Shown: positions 16,783 through 26,144 of the stretch, piece by piece
How positions within the stretch are numbered: position 1 is the first letter of the stretch
Layout of the letters: the number at the start of each line of letters is the position of its first letter
Assembly (NCBI RefSeq): GCF_000412335.2
Contig: NZ_KE161030.1
Span: forward strand, 1,428,031 to 1,492,030
Reading direction: 5' to 3'
Length of the DNA stretch: 64,000 nucleotides
Source: Cedecea davisae DSM 4568
Lineage (GTDB): Bacteria; Pseudomonadota; Gammaproteobacteria; Enterobacterales; Enterobacteriaceae
Translations under genes and position numbers: made by a program
Notes under the pieces: generated by a model
Told to the model about the DNA's origin: nothing
Databases searched by the model: none
The model's input: the letters and a program-made list of their open reading frames with translations, nothing else

Positions 16783-17427
16783 ATGGCTGAAGCCGCCGTT
16801 GATATCAAATCCCCCGGCCGCCGTTCGAAAGCGGTGGCCGCCAAAAAACAGGCCATCCTTGCCGCCGGGCTGGAGTTCTTTTCCCAGTTTGGTATTCACG
16901 GCACCAGCCTCGAGCAGGTTGCCGAGCGGGCCGAAGTTTCAAAAACCAACCTGCTTTATTACTATCCTTCCAAAGAGGCGCTCTACATTGCGGTGCTGAA
17001 GCAGATTCTGGATATCTGGCTTGCGCCGCTGCGTGCTTTCCGCGAGGACTTGCAGCCGCTGGTGGCCATTGGGGAGTACATCCGCCTCAAGCTTGAGGTA
17101 TCACGAGATTACCCTCAGGCGTCAAAGCTGTTTTGCCTGGAGATGTTGCAGGGCGCGCCGCTGCTCAAAGGCGAGCTAACCGGCGACCTGAAGGCGCTGG
17201 TGGATGAGAAGTCGGCGATTATTGCTGGCTGGGTGGCAAGCGGCAAACTTGCTGCTGTCGATCCTCATCATCTTATCTTTATGCTGTGGGCGACCACACA
17301 GCACTACGCGGATTTTGCCAGCCAGGTTGAGGCCGTTACCGGCAGCACGCTACAGGATGAGGCGTTCTTCCGCCGCACGGTGGAGAACGTGCAGCGGATG
17401 ATTATTGAAGGCATTCGCGTGCGTTAA
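16783..17427 (+). CDS. rutR: TetR-family regulator RutR
   Basis: 214 residues, nearly collinear with E. coli RutR. The helix-turn-helix GTSLEQVAERAEVSKTNLLYYYPSKEALY is in the N-terminal third, and the ligand domain YIRLKLEVSRDYPQASKLFCLEML is strongly conserved. RutR senses uracil/thymine and represses the rut pyrimidine-degradation operon while affecting carAB and other genes. The rut operon, which would be divergent from it, is missing here. Preceded by AAGGAGAG. Confidence 0.95.
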   Translation: MAEAAVDIKSPGRRSKAVAAKKQAILAAGLEFFSQFGIHGTSLEQVAERAEVSKTNLLYYYPSKEALYIAVLKQILDIWLAPLRAFREDLQPLVAIGEYIRLKLEVSRDYPQASKLFCLEMLQGAPLLKGELTGDLKALVDEKSAIIAGWVASGKLAAVDPHHLIFMLWATTQHYADFASQVEAVTGSTLQDEAFFRRTVENVQRMIIEGIRVR

Positions 17428-17433
17428 TCGCGC

Positions 17434-17826
17434 TTATTTTGGCGCTAAAACGCAGCTGACATCGCCCTCTTCGCATTCCAGCGTGCCCTTGAGCAACTCG
17501 GTGCGTTCGAGGGTTTTATCCGCCAGGCAGTTGGCGCGAACCATCGGGTAAACCGACCCCTGTTCTGCCCCTGAGCTCATAAAATCGCAGTCCGCATCGC
17601 GGAAGGCAATCCACGCATTTTGCGCTTTTTTAAGCTGCACTTTCTGCTTGTCCGTCGCCCTGGACATCACTTCTTTGTAAGTCTTATTCAGCAGGTCGTC
17701 CTGCTTTTTATACTCGGCGGCATAACACTGGTTCATATCCGCCTGGGTGGTGGCTGAGTCACAGCCGTCCGCCAGCGCCGCGCCGCTGAGCAGCAGCCCG
17801 GCAACAAGTAAACACACGCGTTTCAT
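17434..17826 (-). CDS. Secreted LprI/DUF1311-family protein
   Basis: 130 residues with a signal peptide (MKRVCLLVAGLLLSGAALA). The mature part has the DUF1311 pattern: MNQC-x-AEYKKQDDLLNKTYKEVM, then LKKAQNAWIAFRDADCDF and RANCLADKTLERTELL. Six cysteines in the mature part suggest disulphide bonds. The domain was named after mycobacterial lysozyme inhibitor LprI, but most enterobacterial members are uncharacterised. It sits between rutR and putA and is not part of the E. coli backbone. Confidence 0.85.
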   Translation of the reverse strand: MKRVCLLVAGLLLSGAALADGCDSATTQADMNQCYAAEYKKQDDLLNKTYKEVMSRATDKQKVQLKKAQNAWIAFRDADCDFMSSGAEQGSVYPMVRANCLADKTLERTELLKGTLECEEGDVSCVLAPK

Positions 17827-17841
17827 TCTGGTGTCCTCATT

Positions 17842-17870
17842 AAAAAAAAGGCCCTCATGACGAGAGCCCT
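17842..17870 (-). terminator. Terminator of putA
   Basis: On the minus strand GGGCTCTC and GAGGGCC pair around a short loop, followed by eight T. It lies just after the putA stop and before the LprI-like start. Confidence 0.75.
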
Positions 17871-17887
17871 GGTATCCTGGCAGACTG

Positions 17888-20800
17888 TTAGCCGATTGTC
17901 ATCAGGCTGGCGTTACCGCCCGCCGCGGCTGTGTTAACGCTCAGCGAGCGCTCTACGTACAGGCGTTCAAGCAGGATGTTGTTTTCGCCGCGGGCAAAGC
18001 CCTGAACGGAAACAATCGCGCCTTCTTTTGCCGCAACGGCTTCACACAGCTTGCGCAGCTGATCGGAGTCGCCGTGGTAAATCACCGCGTCGAATGGCTG
18101 TTTGAGCAACTCTTCCTGCTTAGCGAAGTCCACCCTCTGCTGAACCGCTTTCGGCAATTGTTTAGCCAATTCGCGGTGCAGGGCGTTATCAGGCCACAGG
18201 GCGCGGCTGCCCACGCTGGTTACCGCCGCCAGCTGAATTAAGGCATCGCGTTCATCATCCGCAATACACAGCACGCGTTCACGCGGCAGCAGGGCGTAGG
18301 TATTACGCTCGCCGGTTGGGCCAGGCAATACGCGCAGGGTGCCGCTTTGAGCCAGGTCGCCAAATCGCTGGCAAACAGACTTCAGCTCGTCACGATTTAC
18401 CGCCCACTCGCTAAGCGCGTGATGGGTCGCCTGCAGCTCGTCTTTCAGCGAAGCGTCCACCGGCGTTTGGGCGTCGTGGCGGTTAAAGGTGGTTTGCAGC
18501 GCGTTTTCCGGGCGATTAGCCAGCAAACGGTAGAGGTACAGCGGGCCACCGGCTTTCGGCCCGGTGCCGGACAGGCCTTCGCCGCCAAACGGCTGAACGC
18601 CCACGACCGCGCCGACCATATTGCGGTTCACGTACATGTTGCCGACGTGGGCGGAGCCGGTCACCTGGGCGATAGTTTCATCGATACGGGTATGAACGCC
18701 GAGCGTCAGGCCATAACCGGCCGCATTGATTTGCTCAATTAGCGAGGCGAGATTATTGCGGTTGTAGCGCACAACGTGCAGCACCGGCCCGAACACTTCT
18801 TTTTTCATCTCGTCAAAGCTGTCCAGTTCGATAAGCGTTGGCGGGACGAAAGTGCCGGACTGCCATTCGCGGGCATCAACGCTGTTTTCGCGTACCGCCT
18901 GGAAGACGGTGCGGCCTTTAGTGCGCATAGCCTGGATGTGCTTCTCAATATTTTGCTGAGCTTCGGCATCGATAACCGGCCCGATATCGGTCGTCAGGCG
19001 GCCCGGGTTGCCCATGCGGCATTCAGCCATCGCGCCGCGCAGCATTTGCAGCGTGTGCTCGGCAACATCTTCCTGTACGCACAGCACACGCAGAGCTGAA
19101 CAGCGCTGGCCCGCGCTGTCGAAGGCGGAGGAAACCACATCCACCACAACCTGCTCGGTCAGCGCCGAGGAGTCAACGATCATCGCGTTAAGCCCGCCTG
19201 TTTCGGCGATCAGCGGCGTTGGGCGTCCCTGCGGGTCGAGACGATCCGCAATGTTGCGCTGTAGCAGCGTGGCGACTTCGGTGGAGCCGGTGAACATTAC
19301 GCCGCGTACTCGCGCGTCGCCGGTCAGCTGGGCACCAACGGTTTCACCGCGGCCAGGCAGAAGTTGCAGCACGCCGGCAGGCACGCCGGCTTCCAGCAAA
19401 ATAGCCACGCCCTGAGCGGCAATCAGCGGAGTCTGTTCGGCAGGTTTTGCCAGCACGCTGTTGCCTGCGGCAAGGGCGGCTGCAATCTGGCCGGTGAAAA
19501 TCGCCAGCGGGAAGTTCCACGGGCTGATACAGACTACCGGCCCGAGCGGGCGGTGGGTTTCGTTATCGAAGTCGTCGCGTACCTGGCCTGCGTAGTAATG
19601 CAGGAAGTCTACCGCCTCACGAACTTCGGCAATCGCGTTGCTGAAGGTTTTACCGGCTTCACGTACCAGAATGCCGATCAGCTGCTGCATGCGGCTTTCC
19701 ATCATTACCGCCGCGCGCTCCAGAATGGCGGCACGCTCCTGAGGCGGAGTGGCAAACCAGATTGGCGCGTTGTTAACGGCATTATCCAGCGCCAGAGAAA
19801 CCTCTTCGGCGGTGGCTTCGCGAGTGTAGCCGACAATGTCGGTTGGCTCTGCCGGGTTTTTCACCGGCGTTAGTTCGCCTTCGGCAACCGGCGCTTCCAG
19901 TACCGGCGCGGCCTGCCATTTCTGAGTCGCGCTGTTCAGCAGGGCGGAGGAGAGGGAGGCCAGGCGGTGTTCGTTAGCGAGATCCAGGCCGCTGGAGTTG
20001 GTGCGTTCCGTGCCGTAAAGGGTTTTTGGCAGCGTAATTTTCGGGTGCGGCAGGCCCGGCTGGCCCTCTTTGGCGGCCATAGCTTCAACGGCGCTAACCG
20101 GGTCAGCTATCAGCTCGTCCAGCGGCAGGGTTGCGTCCGCTATACGGTTAACAAACGAGGTATTAGCGCCGTTTTCCAGCAGGCGGCGAACCAGGTAAGC
20201 AAGCAGCGTTTCGTGGGTGCCTACCGGAGCATAAATGCGGCAAGGACGGTTGAGTTTGCCGTCGGCCACTTTGCCCACCACCTGCTCATACAGCGGTTCG
20301 CCCATGCCGTGCAGGCACTGGAACTCGTACTGGCCGGGGTAATAGTTTTGTCCGGCCAGGTTGTAAATGGCGGCCAGCGTATGGGCGTTGTGGGTGGCAA
20401 ACTGAGGATAAATCAGGTTTGGCACCGCCAGCAGTTTTTTGGCGCAGGCGAGGTAGGAGATATCGGTGTAAACCTTGCGGGTGTAGACCGGGTAGCCTTC
20501 CAGACCGTCGACCTGGGCGCGTTTGATTTCGCTGTCCCAGTACGCGCCTTTCACCAGGCGGATCATCAGGCGGCGACGGCTGCGGCTGGCGAGGTCGACA
20601 AGGTAGTCGATAACGAACGGGCAGCGCTTCTGGTAAGCCTGAATAACAAAGCCGATGCCGTTCCAGCCCGCAAGTTCAGGTTCGAAGCAGAGCTTTTCCA
20701 GCAGATCGAGGGAGATCTCCAGGCGGTCGGCTTCTTCTGCGTCGATGTTGATACCCACGTCATACTGGCGTGCCAGCAGAGTCAGGGACTTCAGGCGCGG

Positions 20801-21850
20801 GTAGAGTTCTTCCATTACGCGGTCGTACTGCGCGCGGCTATAGCGCGGGTGCAGGGCGGAAAGCTTGATTGAGATGCCCGGGCCTTCGTAAATTCCGCGG
20901 CCGTTGGAAGCTTTGCCGATAGCGTGGATAGCCTGCTGGTAAGAAACCATATAAGCCTGCGCGTCGGCGGCGGTCAGCGCCGCTTCACCCAGCATATCGT
21001 AGGAGTAGCGGAAGCCTTTCTCTTCGAGCTTGCGGGCGTTGGCCAGCGCTTCGGCGATGGTTTCGCCTGTCACAAACTGCTCGCCCATCAGGCGCATCGC
21101 CATATCCACACCCTTACGCACCAGCGGCTCGCCGCTCTTGCTGATAATGCGATTCAGGGAGCGGGAGAGGCTGGCTTCGTTGTGGGTGGAGACCAGGCGG
21201 CCGGTAAACAGCAGCCCCCATGTGGCGGCGTTAACAAACAGCGACGGGCTGCGGCCAATGTGCGAATGCCAGTTGCCGTTGCTGATTTTGTCGCGGATCA
21301 ACGCATCGCGGGTGGCCTTGTCGGGAATACGCAGCAGCGCTTCCGCCAGGCACATCAGCGCCACGCCTTCCTGAGATGAGAGCGAGAATTCCTGAAGTAG
21401 GCTCTGCACCATGCCCGCCCGGCCAGAGGCCGTTTTCTGGTTACGCAGCTTATCGGCAAGCTGCCAGGCCAGCTTCTGGGTCTGCTCGGCAACCGCCGGA
21501 GCGAGGCGAGCCTGCTCGAGGATCATCGGCACGGCATCGGTTTCCGGGCGGCGCCATGCGGCGGTGATAGCCGCGCGGCTAACGGACTGCGGCAGGATTT
21601 GCTCGGCGAAGTCGAGGAACGGCTGAGCAACTTCTTCCGGCTGGGTCGGAGACTCTTCCGCTTCGTTTGCCGCACCTGCCAGCAGGGCAGGCAGCTCCGG
21701 GAGCTCGTCGCTGCTTTCCAGGCGCTCGAGGTAATTAAATATCGCCTGCTTAATCAGCCAGTGCGGCGTGCGGTCAATGCGCGAAGCGGCTTCTTTAATA
21801 CGCTCGCGCGTTGCTTCATCCAGTTTTACGCCCATGGTGGTGGTGCCCAT
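17888..21850 (-). CDS. putA: Trifunctional proline dehydrogenase / P5C dehydrogenase / repressor PutA
   Basis: 1320 residues, the E. coli size. The N terminus (GVKLDEATRERIKEAASRIDRTPHWLIKQAIFNYL) is a ribbon-helix-helix DNA-binding domain. The FAD-dependent proline dehydrogenase barrel spans roughly residues 260-570, with GAYWDSEIKRAQ and RCPFVIDYLV. The aldehyde dehydrogenase follows, with FTGSTEVATLL and the catalytic Cys in GQRCSALRVL. It oxidises proline to glutamate at the membrane and, when reduced flavin is absent, represses putA and putP from the shared intergenic region. Confidence 0.98.
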   Translation of the reverse strand: MGTTTMGVKLDEATRERIKEAASRIDRTPHWLIKQAIFNYLERLESSDELPELPALLAGAANEAEESPTQPEEVAQPFLDFAEQILPQSVSRAAITAAWRRPETDAVPMILEQARLAPAVAEQTQKLAWQLADKLRNQKTASGRAGMVQSLLQEFSLSSQEGVALMCLAEALLRIPDKATRDALIRDKISNGNWHSHIGRSPSLFVNAATWGLLFTGRLVSTHNEASLSRSLNRIISKSGEPLVRKGVDMAMRLMGEQFVTGETIAEALANARKLEEKGFRYSYDMLGEAALTAADAQAYMVSYQQAIHAIGKASNGRGIYEGPGISIKLSALHPRYSRAQYDRVMEELYPRLKSLTLLARQYDVGINIDAEEADRLEISLDLLEKLCFEPELAGWNGIGFVIQAYQKRCPFVIDYLVDLASRSRRRLMIRLVKGAYWDSEIKRAQVDGLEGYPVYTRKVYTDISYLACAKKLLAVPNLIYPQFATHNAHTLAAIYNLAGQNYYPGQYEFQCLHGMGEPLYEQVVGKVADGKLNRPCRIYAPVGTHETLLAYLVRRLLENGANTSFVNRIADATLPLDELIADPVSAVEAMAAKEGQPGLPHPKITLPKTLYGTERTNSSGLDLANEHRLASLSSALLNSATQKWQAAPVLEAPVAEGELTPVKNPAEPTDIVGYTREATAEEVSLALDNAVNNAPIWFATPPQERAAILERAAVMMESRMQQLIGILVREAGKTFSNAIAEVREAVDFLHYYAGQVRDDFDNETHRPLGPVVCISPWNFPLAIFTGQIAAALAAGNSVLAKPAEQTPLIAAQGVAILLEAGVPAGVLQLLPGRGETVGAQLTGDARVRGVMFTGSTEVATLLQRNIADRLDPQGRPTPLIAETGGLNAMIVDSSALTEQVVVDVVSSAFDSAGQRCSALRVLCVQEDVAEHTLQMLRGAMAECRMGNPGRLTTDIGPVIDAEAQQNIEKHIQAMRTKGRTVFQAVRENSVDAREWQSGTFVPPTLIELDSFDEMKKEVFGPVLHVVRYNRNNLASLIEQINAAGYGLTLGVHTRIDETIAQVTGSAHVGNMYVNRNMVGAVVGVQPFGGEGLSGTGPKAGGPLYLYRLLANRPENALQTTFNRHDAQTPVDASLKDELQATHHALSEWAVNRDELKSVCQRFGDLAQSGTLRVLPGPTGERNTYALLPRERVLCIADDERDALIQLAAVTSVGSRALWPDNALHRELAKQLPKAVQQRVDFAKQEELLKQPFDAVIYHGDSDQLRKLCEAVAAKEGAIVSVQGFARGENNILLERLYVERSLSVNTAAAGGNASLMTIG

Positions 21851-22280
21851 GCCACAGTCTCCAGGTTAAAGGTTGTTCGGGTGTTACTTAGTTAACCGGC
21901 AATATCTATTAAGTTGCAACTTTGTGCAACCGTGTTAAATCGAAGCCGTTAAGCCATTCGCAAAAACGCTGAATTGTTACATTTAAGATAAGAAAATCAT
22001 CTGACCGCAGGACAGGCGAAACGGCAAATTTACCGACGGGCTTAACACTTTTTGAAGGTGCAACCGATAAAAATGTGAGCAAGTGCAACCTGGCGAGAAA
22101 TGCTCACCTAACGAGGATGCAATCGATGTAAATGCTGTGTTAAATCGTTTGTGAAAAATAAAGGGTTCCGGCAGGATGCATTCCCCATTTTAAATCACGA
22201 TAACAATACAGCGCCCCGTTCCGGCGCGAAGTGGCCTGGTCAGAGAGAGCAGGCGTAAAAATAGCTATGGAGAAGTCTGA
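21851..22280. promoter_or_regulatory. putA-putP divergent control region with PutA sites
   Basis: This 430-base region holds no gene but contains several copies of the PutA recognition core GTTGCA/TGCAAC: GTTGCA at 21913-21918, TGCAAC at 21925-21930, 22059-22064 and 22084-22089, and a TGCAAT variant at 22118-22123. The first two are back to back and close to putA; the other three are nearer putP. This mirrors the multi-operator layout of the E. coli put region. Confidence 0.8.
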
Positions 22281-23789
22281 ATGACAATAAGCACACCGAT
22301 GCTGGTGACCTTTCTGGTTTATATCTTTGGCATGATACTGATTGGTTTTATCGCCTGGCGCTCAACCCGAAGTTTTGATGATTACATTCTCGGCGGCCGA
22401 AGCCTCGGCAGCGTGGTGACCGCGCTGTCTGCGGGAGCTTCCGATATGAGCGGCTGGCTGCTGATGGGGCTGCCGGGCGCGATTTTTATCTCCGGTATCT
22501 CCGAAAGCTGGATAGCCATCGGGCTGACGCTGGGAGCCTGGGTTAACTGGAAGCTGGTTGCCGGGCGCTTACGCGTTCACACCGAGATGAATAATAACGC
22601 GCTGACTCTCCCGGACTATTTTACCGGGCGTTTCGAGGATGGCAGCCGCCTGCTGCGTATTATCTCCGCCCTGGTTATCCTGCTGTTCTTCACCATCTAC
22701 TGCGCTTCCGGCATCGTCGCGGGCGCTCGCCTGTTTGAAAGCACCTTTGGGATGAGCTACGAAACCGCGCTTTGGGCCGGGGCAGCGGCAACCATCATTT
22801 ATACCTTCGTGGGCGGATTCCTGGCGGTAAGCTGGACCGATACCGTGCAGGCGAGTCTGATGATCTTTGCGCTGATCCTGACGCCTGTCATGGTGATAAT
22901 GGCGGTTGGCGGCCTCGACGACTCTCTGATGGTTATCAAGCAAAAGAGCATCGAAAACGTCGATATGCTGAAAGGGCTGAACTTCGTCGCTATCGTGTCG
23001 TTGATGGGCTGGGGCCTGGGCTATTTTGGCCAGCCGCACATCCTGGCGCGCTTTATGGCCGCTGATTCGCATCACACCATCGTCAACGCTCGCCGCATCA
23101 GCATGACCTGGATGATCCTCTGCCTGGCGGGTGCGTGCGCGGTGGGCTTCTTCGGCATCGCCTACTTTACCAATAACCCTGAGCAGGCTGGCGCCGTGTC
23201 CCAGAACGGTGAGCGGGTGTTTATCGAGCTGGCGCAAATTCTGTTTAACCCGTGGATTGCCGGGATCCTGCTGTCTGCCATTCTGGCGGCGGTGATGTCG
23301 ACCCTGAGCTGCCAGTTGCTGGTGTGCTCGAGCGCAATTACCGAAGACCTGTATAAGGCCTTCCTGCGCAAAGGCGCGAGCCAGAAAGAGCTGGTGTGGG
23401 TAGGGCGCATGATGGTGCTGGTGGTTGCCCTGGTGGCGATTGTGCTGGCGGCGAACCCGGAAAACCGCGTACTCGGTCTGGTGAGCTACGCGTGGGCGGG
23501 CTTCGGCGCGGCGTTCGGGCCGGTAGTGCTGTTCTCGGTAATGTGGTCGCGTATGACCCGCAACGGGGCGCTGGCCGGGATGATTATTGGCGCGGCCACG
23601 GTGCTTATCTGGAAACAGTTTGGCTGGCTGGGGCTTTACGAAATCATTCCTGGTTTCGTCTTCGCAAGCGTAGCAATTGTGGCGGTGAGCCTGCTGGGCA
23701 AAGCGCCTTCTACCTCAATGCAGAAGCGTTTTGCTGAAGCAGATGCGGTTTATCACACTCCGCCTCCGGGCAAATTACAGACCGACTAA
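22281..23789 (+). CDS. putP: Na+/proline symporter
   Basis: 502 residues, identical in length to E. coli PutP. Thirteen or so hydrophobic segments; the sodium-solute symporter signatures AGASDMSGWLLMGLPG (N-terminal) and GFGAAFGPVVLFSVMW (C-terminal) are intact, with the sodium-coordinating Ser/Thr and Asp55-type residues. It imports proline as a carbon and nitrogen source for PutA. Transcribed divergently from putA, with which it shares PutA operators. Confidence 0.98.
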   Translation: MTISTPMLVTFLVYIFGMILIGFIAWRSTRSFDDYILGGRSLGSVVTALSAGASDMSGWLLMGLPGAIFISGISESWIAIGLTLGAWVNWKLVAGRLRVHTEMNNNALTLPDYFTGRFEDGSRLLRIISALVILLFFTIYCASGIVAGARLFESTFGMSYETALWAGAAATIIYTFVGGFLAVSWTDTVQASLMIFALILTPVMVIMAVGGLDDSLMVIKQKSIENVDMLKGLNFVAIVSLMGWGLGYFGQPHILARFMAADSHHTIVNARRISMTWMILCLAGACAVGFFGIAYFTNNPEQAGAVSQNGERVFIELAQILFNPWIAGILLSAILAAVMSTLSCQLLVCSSAITEDLYKAFLRKGASQKELVWVGRMMVLVVALVAIVLAANPENRVLGLVSYAWAGFGAAFGPVVLFSVMWSRMTRNGALAGMIIGAATVLIWKQFGWLGLYEIIPGFVFASVAIVAVSLLGKAPSTSMQKRFAEADAVYHTPPPGKLQTD

Positions 23790-23805
23790 AAACATGACTT
23801 TTTAC

Positions 23806-23830
23806 AGGGGCCGGTTAATCCGGCCCTTTT
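23806..23830 (+). terminator. Terminator of putP
   Basis: GGGCCGG-TTAAT-CCGGCCC stem-loop followed by TTTTT, 16 bases after the putP stop. Confidence 0.9.
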
Positions 23831-23840
23831 TAGGTTGCTG

Positions 23841-23994
23841 ACAAAGAGGAAAAAAGCGTGGTTTTTCCCTCTTTGTGGTAATCAGCCGAAAATCAATGAA
23901 TTGATTTTCCTGTTTTTTTAACGAACCGTCTGATATTTCTTCTCTCGCCAGAGGTTTGTCATCAGTCTGAAGGGCCGGATCATCCGGCCCTTTT
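23841..23994. other. Cluster of three further hairpins between putP and efeU
   Basis: After the putP terminator three more inverted repeats occur: ACAAAGAGGAAAAA paired with TTTTTCCCTCTTTGT (23841-23876), GAAAATCAA with TTGATTTTC followed by TGTTTTTTT (about 23888-23918), and AGGGCCGG-ATCAT-CCGGCCCTTTT (23971-23994). The last nearly repeats the putP terminator. No ORF fits. It could be a small RNA gene or a duplicated terminator. Confidence 0.45.
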
Positions 23995-24043
23995 ACATCT
24001 GGTCATAAATATGTAATCCCGGCCTCTTGTTTTTATTACTTCT

Positions 24044-24062
24044 GCTAATGATAATCACTATC
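24044..24062 (+). promoter_or_regulatory. Fur box upstream of efeUOB
   Basis: GCTAATGATAATCACTATC matches the 19-base Fur consensus GATAATGATAATCATTATC at 16 positions. It is 58 bases before the efeU ATG. Confidence 0.85.
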
Positions 24063-24120
24063 GTTCTGGTTTACTTTTCTTTACGTCAATTGACTTGTAT
24101 TCACATCTGAGGTGTCAGGC

Positions 24121-24954
24121 ATGTTTGTTCCGTTTCTCATCATGTTACGTGAAGGGCTGGAGGCAGCGCTCATCGTCAGCCTGATTGCCAGCTACCTGAA
24201 GCGTACCCAGCGCGGCCAGTGGATCGCCGTTATGTGGATTGGCGTGTTTGCCGCCGCCGCGCTTTGCCTGGGCCTCGGTATCTTTATCAACGAAACCACC
24301 GGCGAGTTCCCGCAAAAAGAGCAGGAGCTGTTTGAGGGGATAGTCGCGGTCATTGCGGTGTTTATCCTCACCTGGATGGTGTTCTGGATGCGCAAAGTGT
24401 CGCGCAACGTGAAAGTGCAGCTTGAGCAGGCGGTTGATCACGCGCTGCAAAGCAAGGGAAACCACGGCTGGGCGCTGATTATGATGGTCTTTTTCGCCGT
24501 TGCGCGTGAAGGGCTGGAGTCGGTGTTCTTCCTGCTGGCCGCGTTCCAGCAGGACGTTGGCATTATGCCGCCGCTGGGCGCGATGCTTGGCCTGGCCACC
24601 GCGATTGTGCTCGGCTTCCTGATTTACTGGGGCGGTATTCGCCTTAACCTGGGCGCGTTCTTCAAATGGACCAGCTTGTTTATTCTGCTGGTTGCCGCCG
24701 GGCTTGCCGCCGGAGCGGTGCGGGCGTTCCACGAGGCGGGGCTGTGGAACCACTTCCAGGATATTGCCTTCGATATGAGCAACACCCTCTCGACCCATTC
24801 GCTTACCGGCACGCTGCTGGAGGGGATCTTCGGTTATCAGGAGACACCGACGGTCAGCGAAGTGGCGATGTACTTTATCTATCTGATTCCGGCGCTGGTG
24901 CTGTTCTTTATGCCGCCGCGCGTGAACAACCAGGCGACCAATACGGCTCGCTAA
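24121..24954 (+). CDS. efeU: Ferrous iron permease EfeU
   Basis: 277 residues from the ATG at 24121 (GAGGTG six bases upstream); an in-frame GTG at 24112 overlaps that site. Seven membrane helices are expected. Two REGLE motifs, REGLEA at residue 10 and REGLES near 127, are the iron-binding signatures of the Ftr1/OFeT family. The frame is intact, unlike E. coli K-12, where efeU is frameshifted. It moves ferrous or ferric iron across the inner membrane with EfeO and EfeB, favoured at low pH. Confidence 0.97.
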   Translation: MFVPFLIMLREGLEAALIVSLIASYLKRTQRGQWIAVMWIGVFAAAALCLGLGIFINETTGEFPQKEQELFEGIVAVIAVFILTWMVFWMRKVSRNVKVQLEQAVDHALQSKGNHGWALIMMVFFAVAREGLESVFFLLAAFQQDVGIMPPLGAMLGLATAIVLGFLIYWGGIRLNLGAFFKWTSLFILLVAAGLAAGAVRAFHEAGLWNHFQDIAFDMSNTLSTHSLTGTLLEGIFGYQETPTVSEVAMYFIYLIPALVLFFMPPRVNNQATNTAR

Positions 24955-25014
24955 TTTATTAACGGCGGCCCGGCCGCCTTGTGATTACGACTCATTGTTT
25001 AATAGGGATAGGTC

Positions 25015-26139
25015 ATGACCCAACATTTTCGTCTGAAGGCACTGCACGTCGCGCTGCTGGCGCTGGTCTCTTCCGCATTTGCCGCCCAGGCGGCAGATAT
25101 TCCGCAGGTTAAAGTCACCGTCACCGACAAGCAGTGCGAGCCGATGAATGTGACCGTGAACGCCGGGAAAACCCAGTTTATTATTCAGAACAACAGCCAG
25201 AAAGCGCTGGAGTGGGAAATTCTCAAAGGCGTAATGGTGGTTGAAGAGCGCGAAAACATCGCCCCGGGCTTCTCGCAGAAACTGACCGCTAACCTGCAGC
25301 CTGGCGAATACGACATGACCTGCGGCCTGCTGACCAACCCGAAAGGCAAGCTGGTAGTGAAAGCTACCGGTAAGCAGGAAGCACCGAAAACTGACCTGCT
25401 GGCGCTGACCGGCCCCATTACCGAATACAAAGCCTATGTCACCGCCGAAGTTGCCGAGCTGGTAAAAGGCACCAAAGCCTTTACCGACGCGGTGAAATCC
25501 GGTGATATCGAAAAAGCGAAATCGCTGTATGCCTCAACCCGTCAGCATTACGAGCGCATTGAACCGATTGCGGAACTGTTCTCCGACCTCGACAGCAGCA
25601 TTGACGCCCGTGAAGATGATTTTGAGAAAAAGGCGGACGATCCCAAGTTCACCGGCTTCCACCGCCTGGAGAAAATCCTGTTCGGGGATAACACCACTAA
25701 AGACGCCGCGCCGTTTGCCGACAAGCTGAATGCCGACGTGCTGGATCTGCAAACCCGTATTTCCGAGCTGGCGTTCCCGCCGAGCAAAGTCGTTGGCGGC
25801 GCAGCAGGCCTGATTGAAGAAGTTGCCGCAACCAAGATCAGCGGAGAAGAAGATCGCTACAGCCATACCGACCTGTGGGACTTCCAGGCGAACGTAGACG
25901 GTGCCCAGAAGATTGTTAACCTGCTGCGTCCTCAACTGAGCAAAGAGAACCCGGCGCTGCTGGCTAAAATCGATGCCAACTTCAAAAAAGTTGACGCCAT
26001 CCTGGCCAAATACCGAACCAAAGACGGCTTTGAAACTTATGACAAGCTGACCGACGCCGACCGCAAAGCGTTGAAAGGGCCAATCACTACTCTGGCGGAG
26101 GATCTCTCCCAGCTGCGCGGCGTGATGGGTCTGGACTAA
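25015..26139 (+). CDS. efeO: Periplasmic iron-uptake protein EfeO
   Basis: 374 residues, one shorter than E. coli. Signal peptide to about residue 27 (SAFAAQA). An N-terminal cupredoxin-like domain (about 30-120, with [10 protein letters not shown] and DMTCGLL) precedes a C-terminal M75 imelysin-type domain carrying FHRLEKILF, the HxxE metal motif. It delivers iron to EfeU. Sixty bases separate it from efeU; efeB starts five bases after its stop. Confidence 0.97.
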   Translation: MTQHFRLKALHVALLALVSSAFAAQAADIPQVKVTVTDKQCEPMNVTVNAGKTQFIIQNNSQKALEWEILKGVMVVEERENIAPGFSQKLTANLQPGEYDMTCGLLTNPKGKLVVKATGKQEAPKTDLLALTGPITEYKAYVTAEVAELVKGTKAFTDAVKSGDIEKAKSLYASTRQHYERIEPIAELFSDLDSSIDAREDDFEKKADDPKFTGFHRLEKILFGDNTTKDAAPFADKLNADVLDLQTRISELAFPPSKVVGGAAGLIEEVAATKISGEEDRYSHTDLWDFQANVDGAQKIVNLLRPQLSKENPALLAKIDANFKKVDAILAKYRTKDGFETYDKLTDADRKALKGPITTLAEDLSQLRGVMGLD

Positions 26140-26144
26140 GCATC

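Noticed and set aside
19967-20872. 301-codon ORF on the plus strand inside putA
   Set aside because: Antisense shadow of a highly conserved GC-rich gene; no ribosome site or domain.
24112-24120. GTG start for efeU
   Set aside because: It overlaps the ribosome site; the ATG at 24121 agrees with the known EfeU N terminus.
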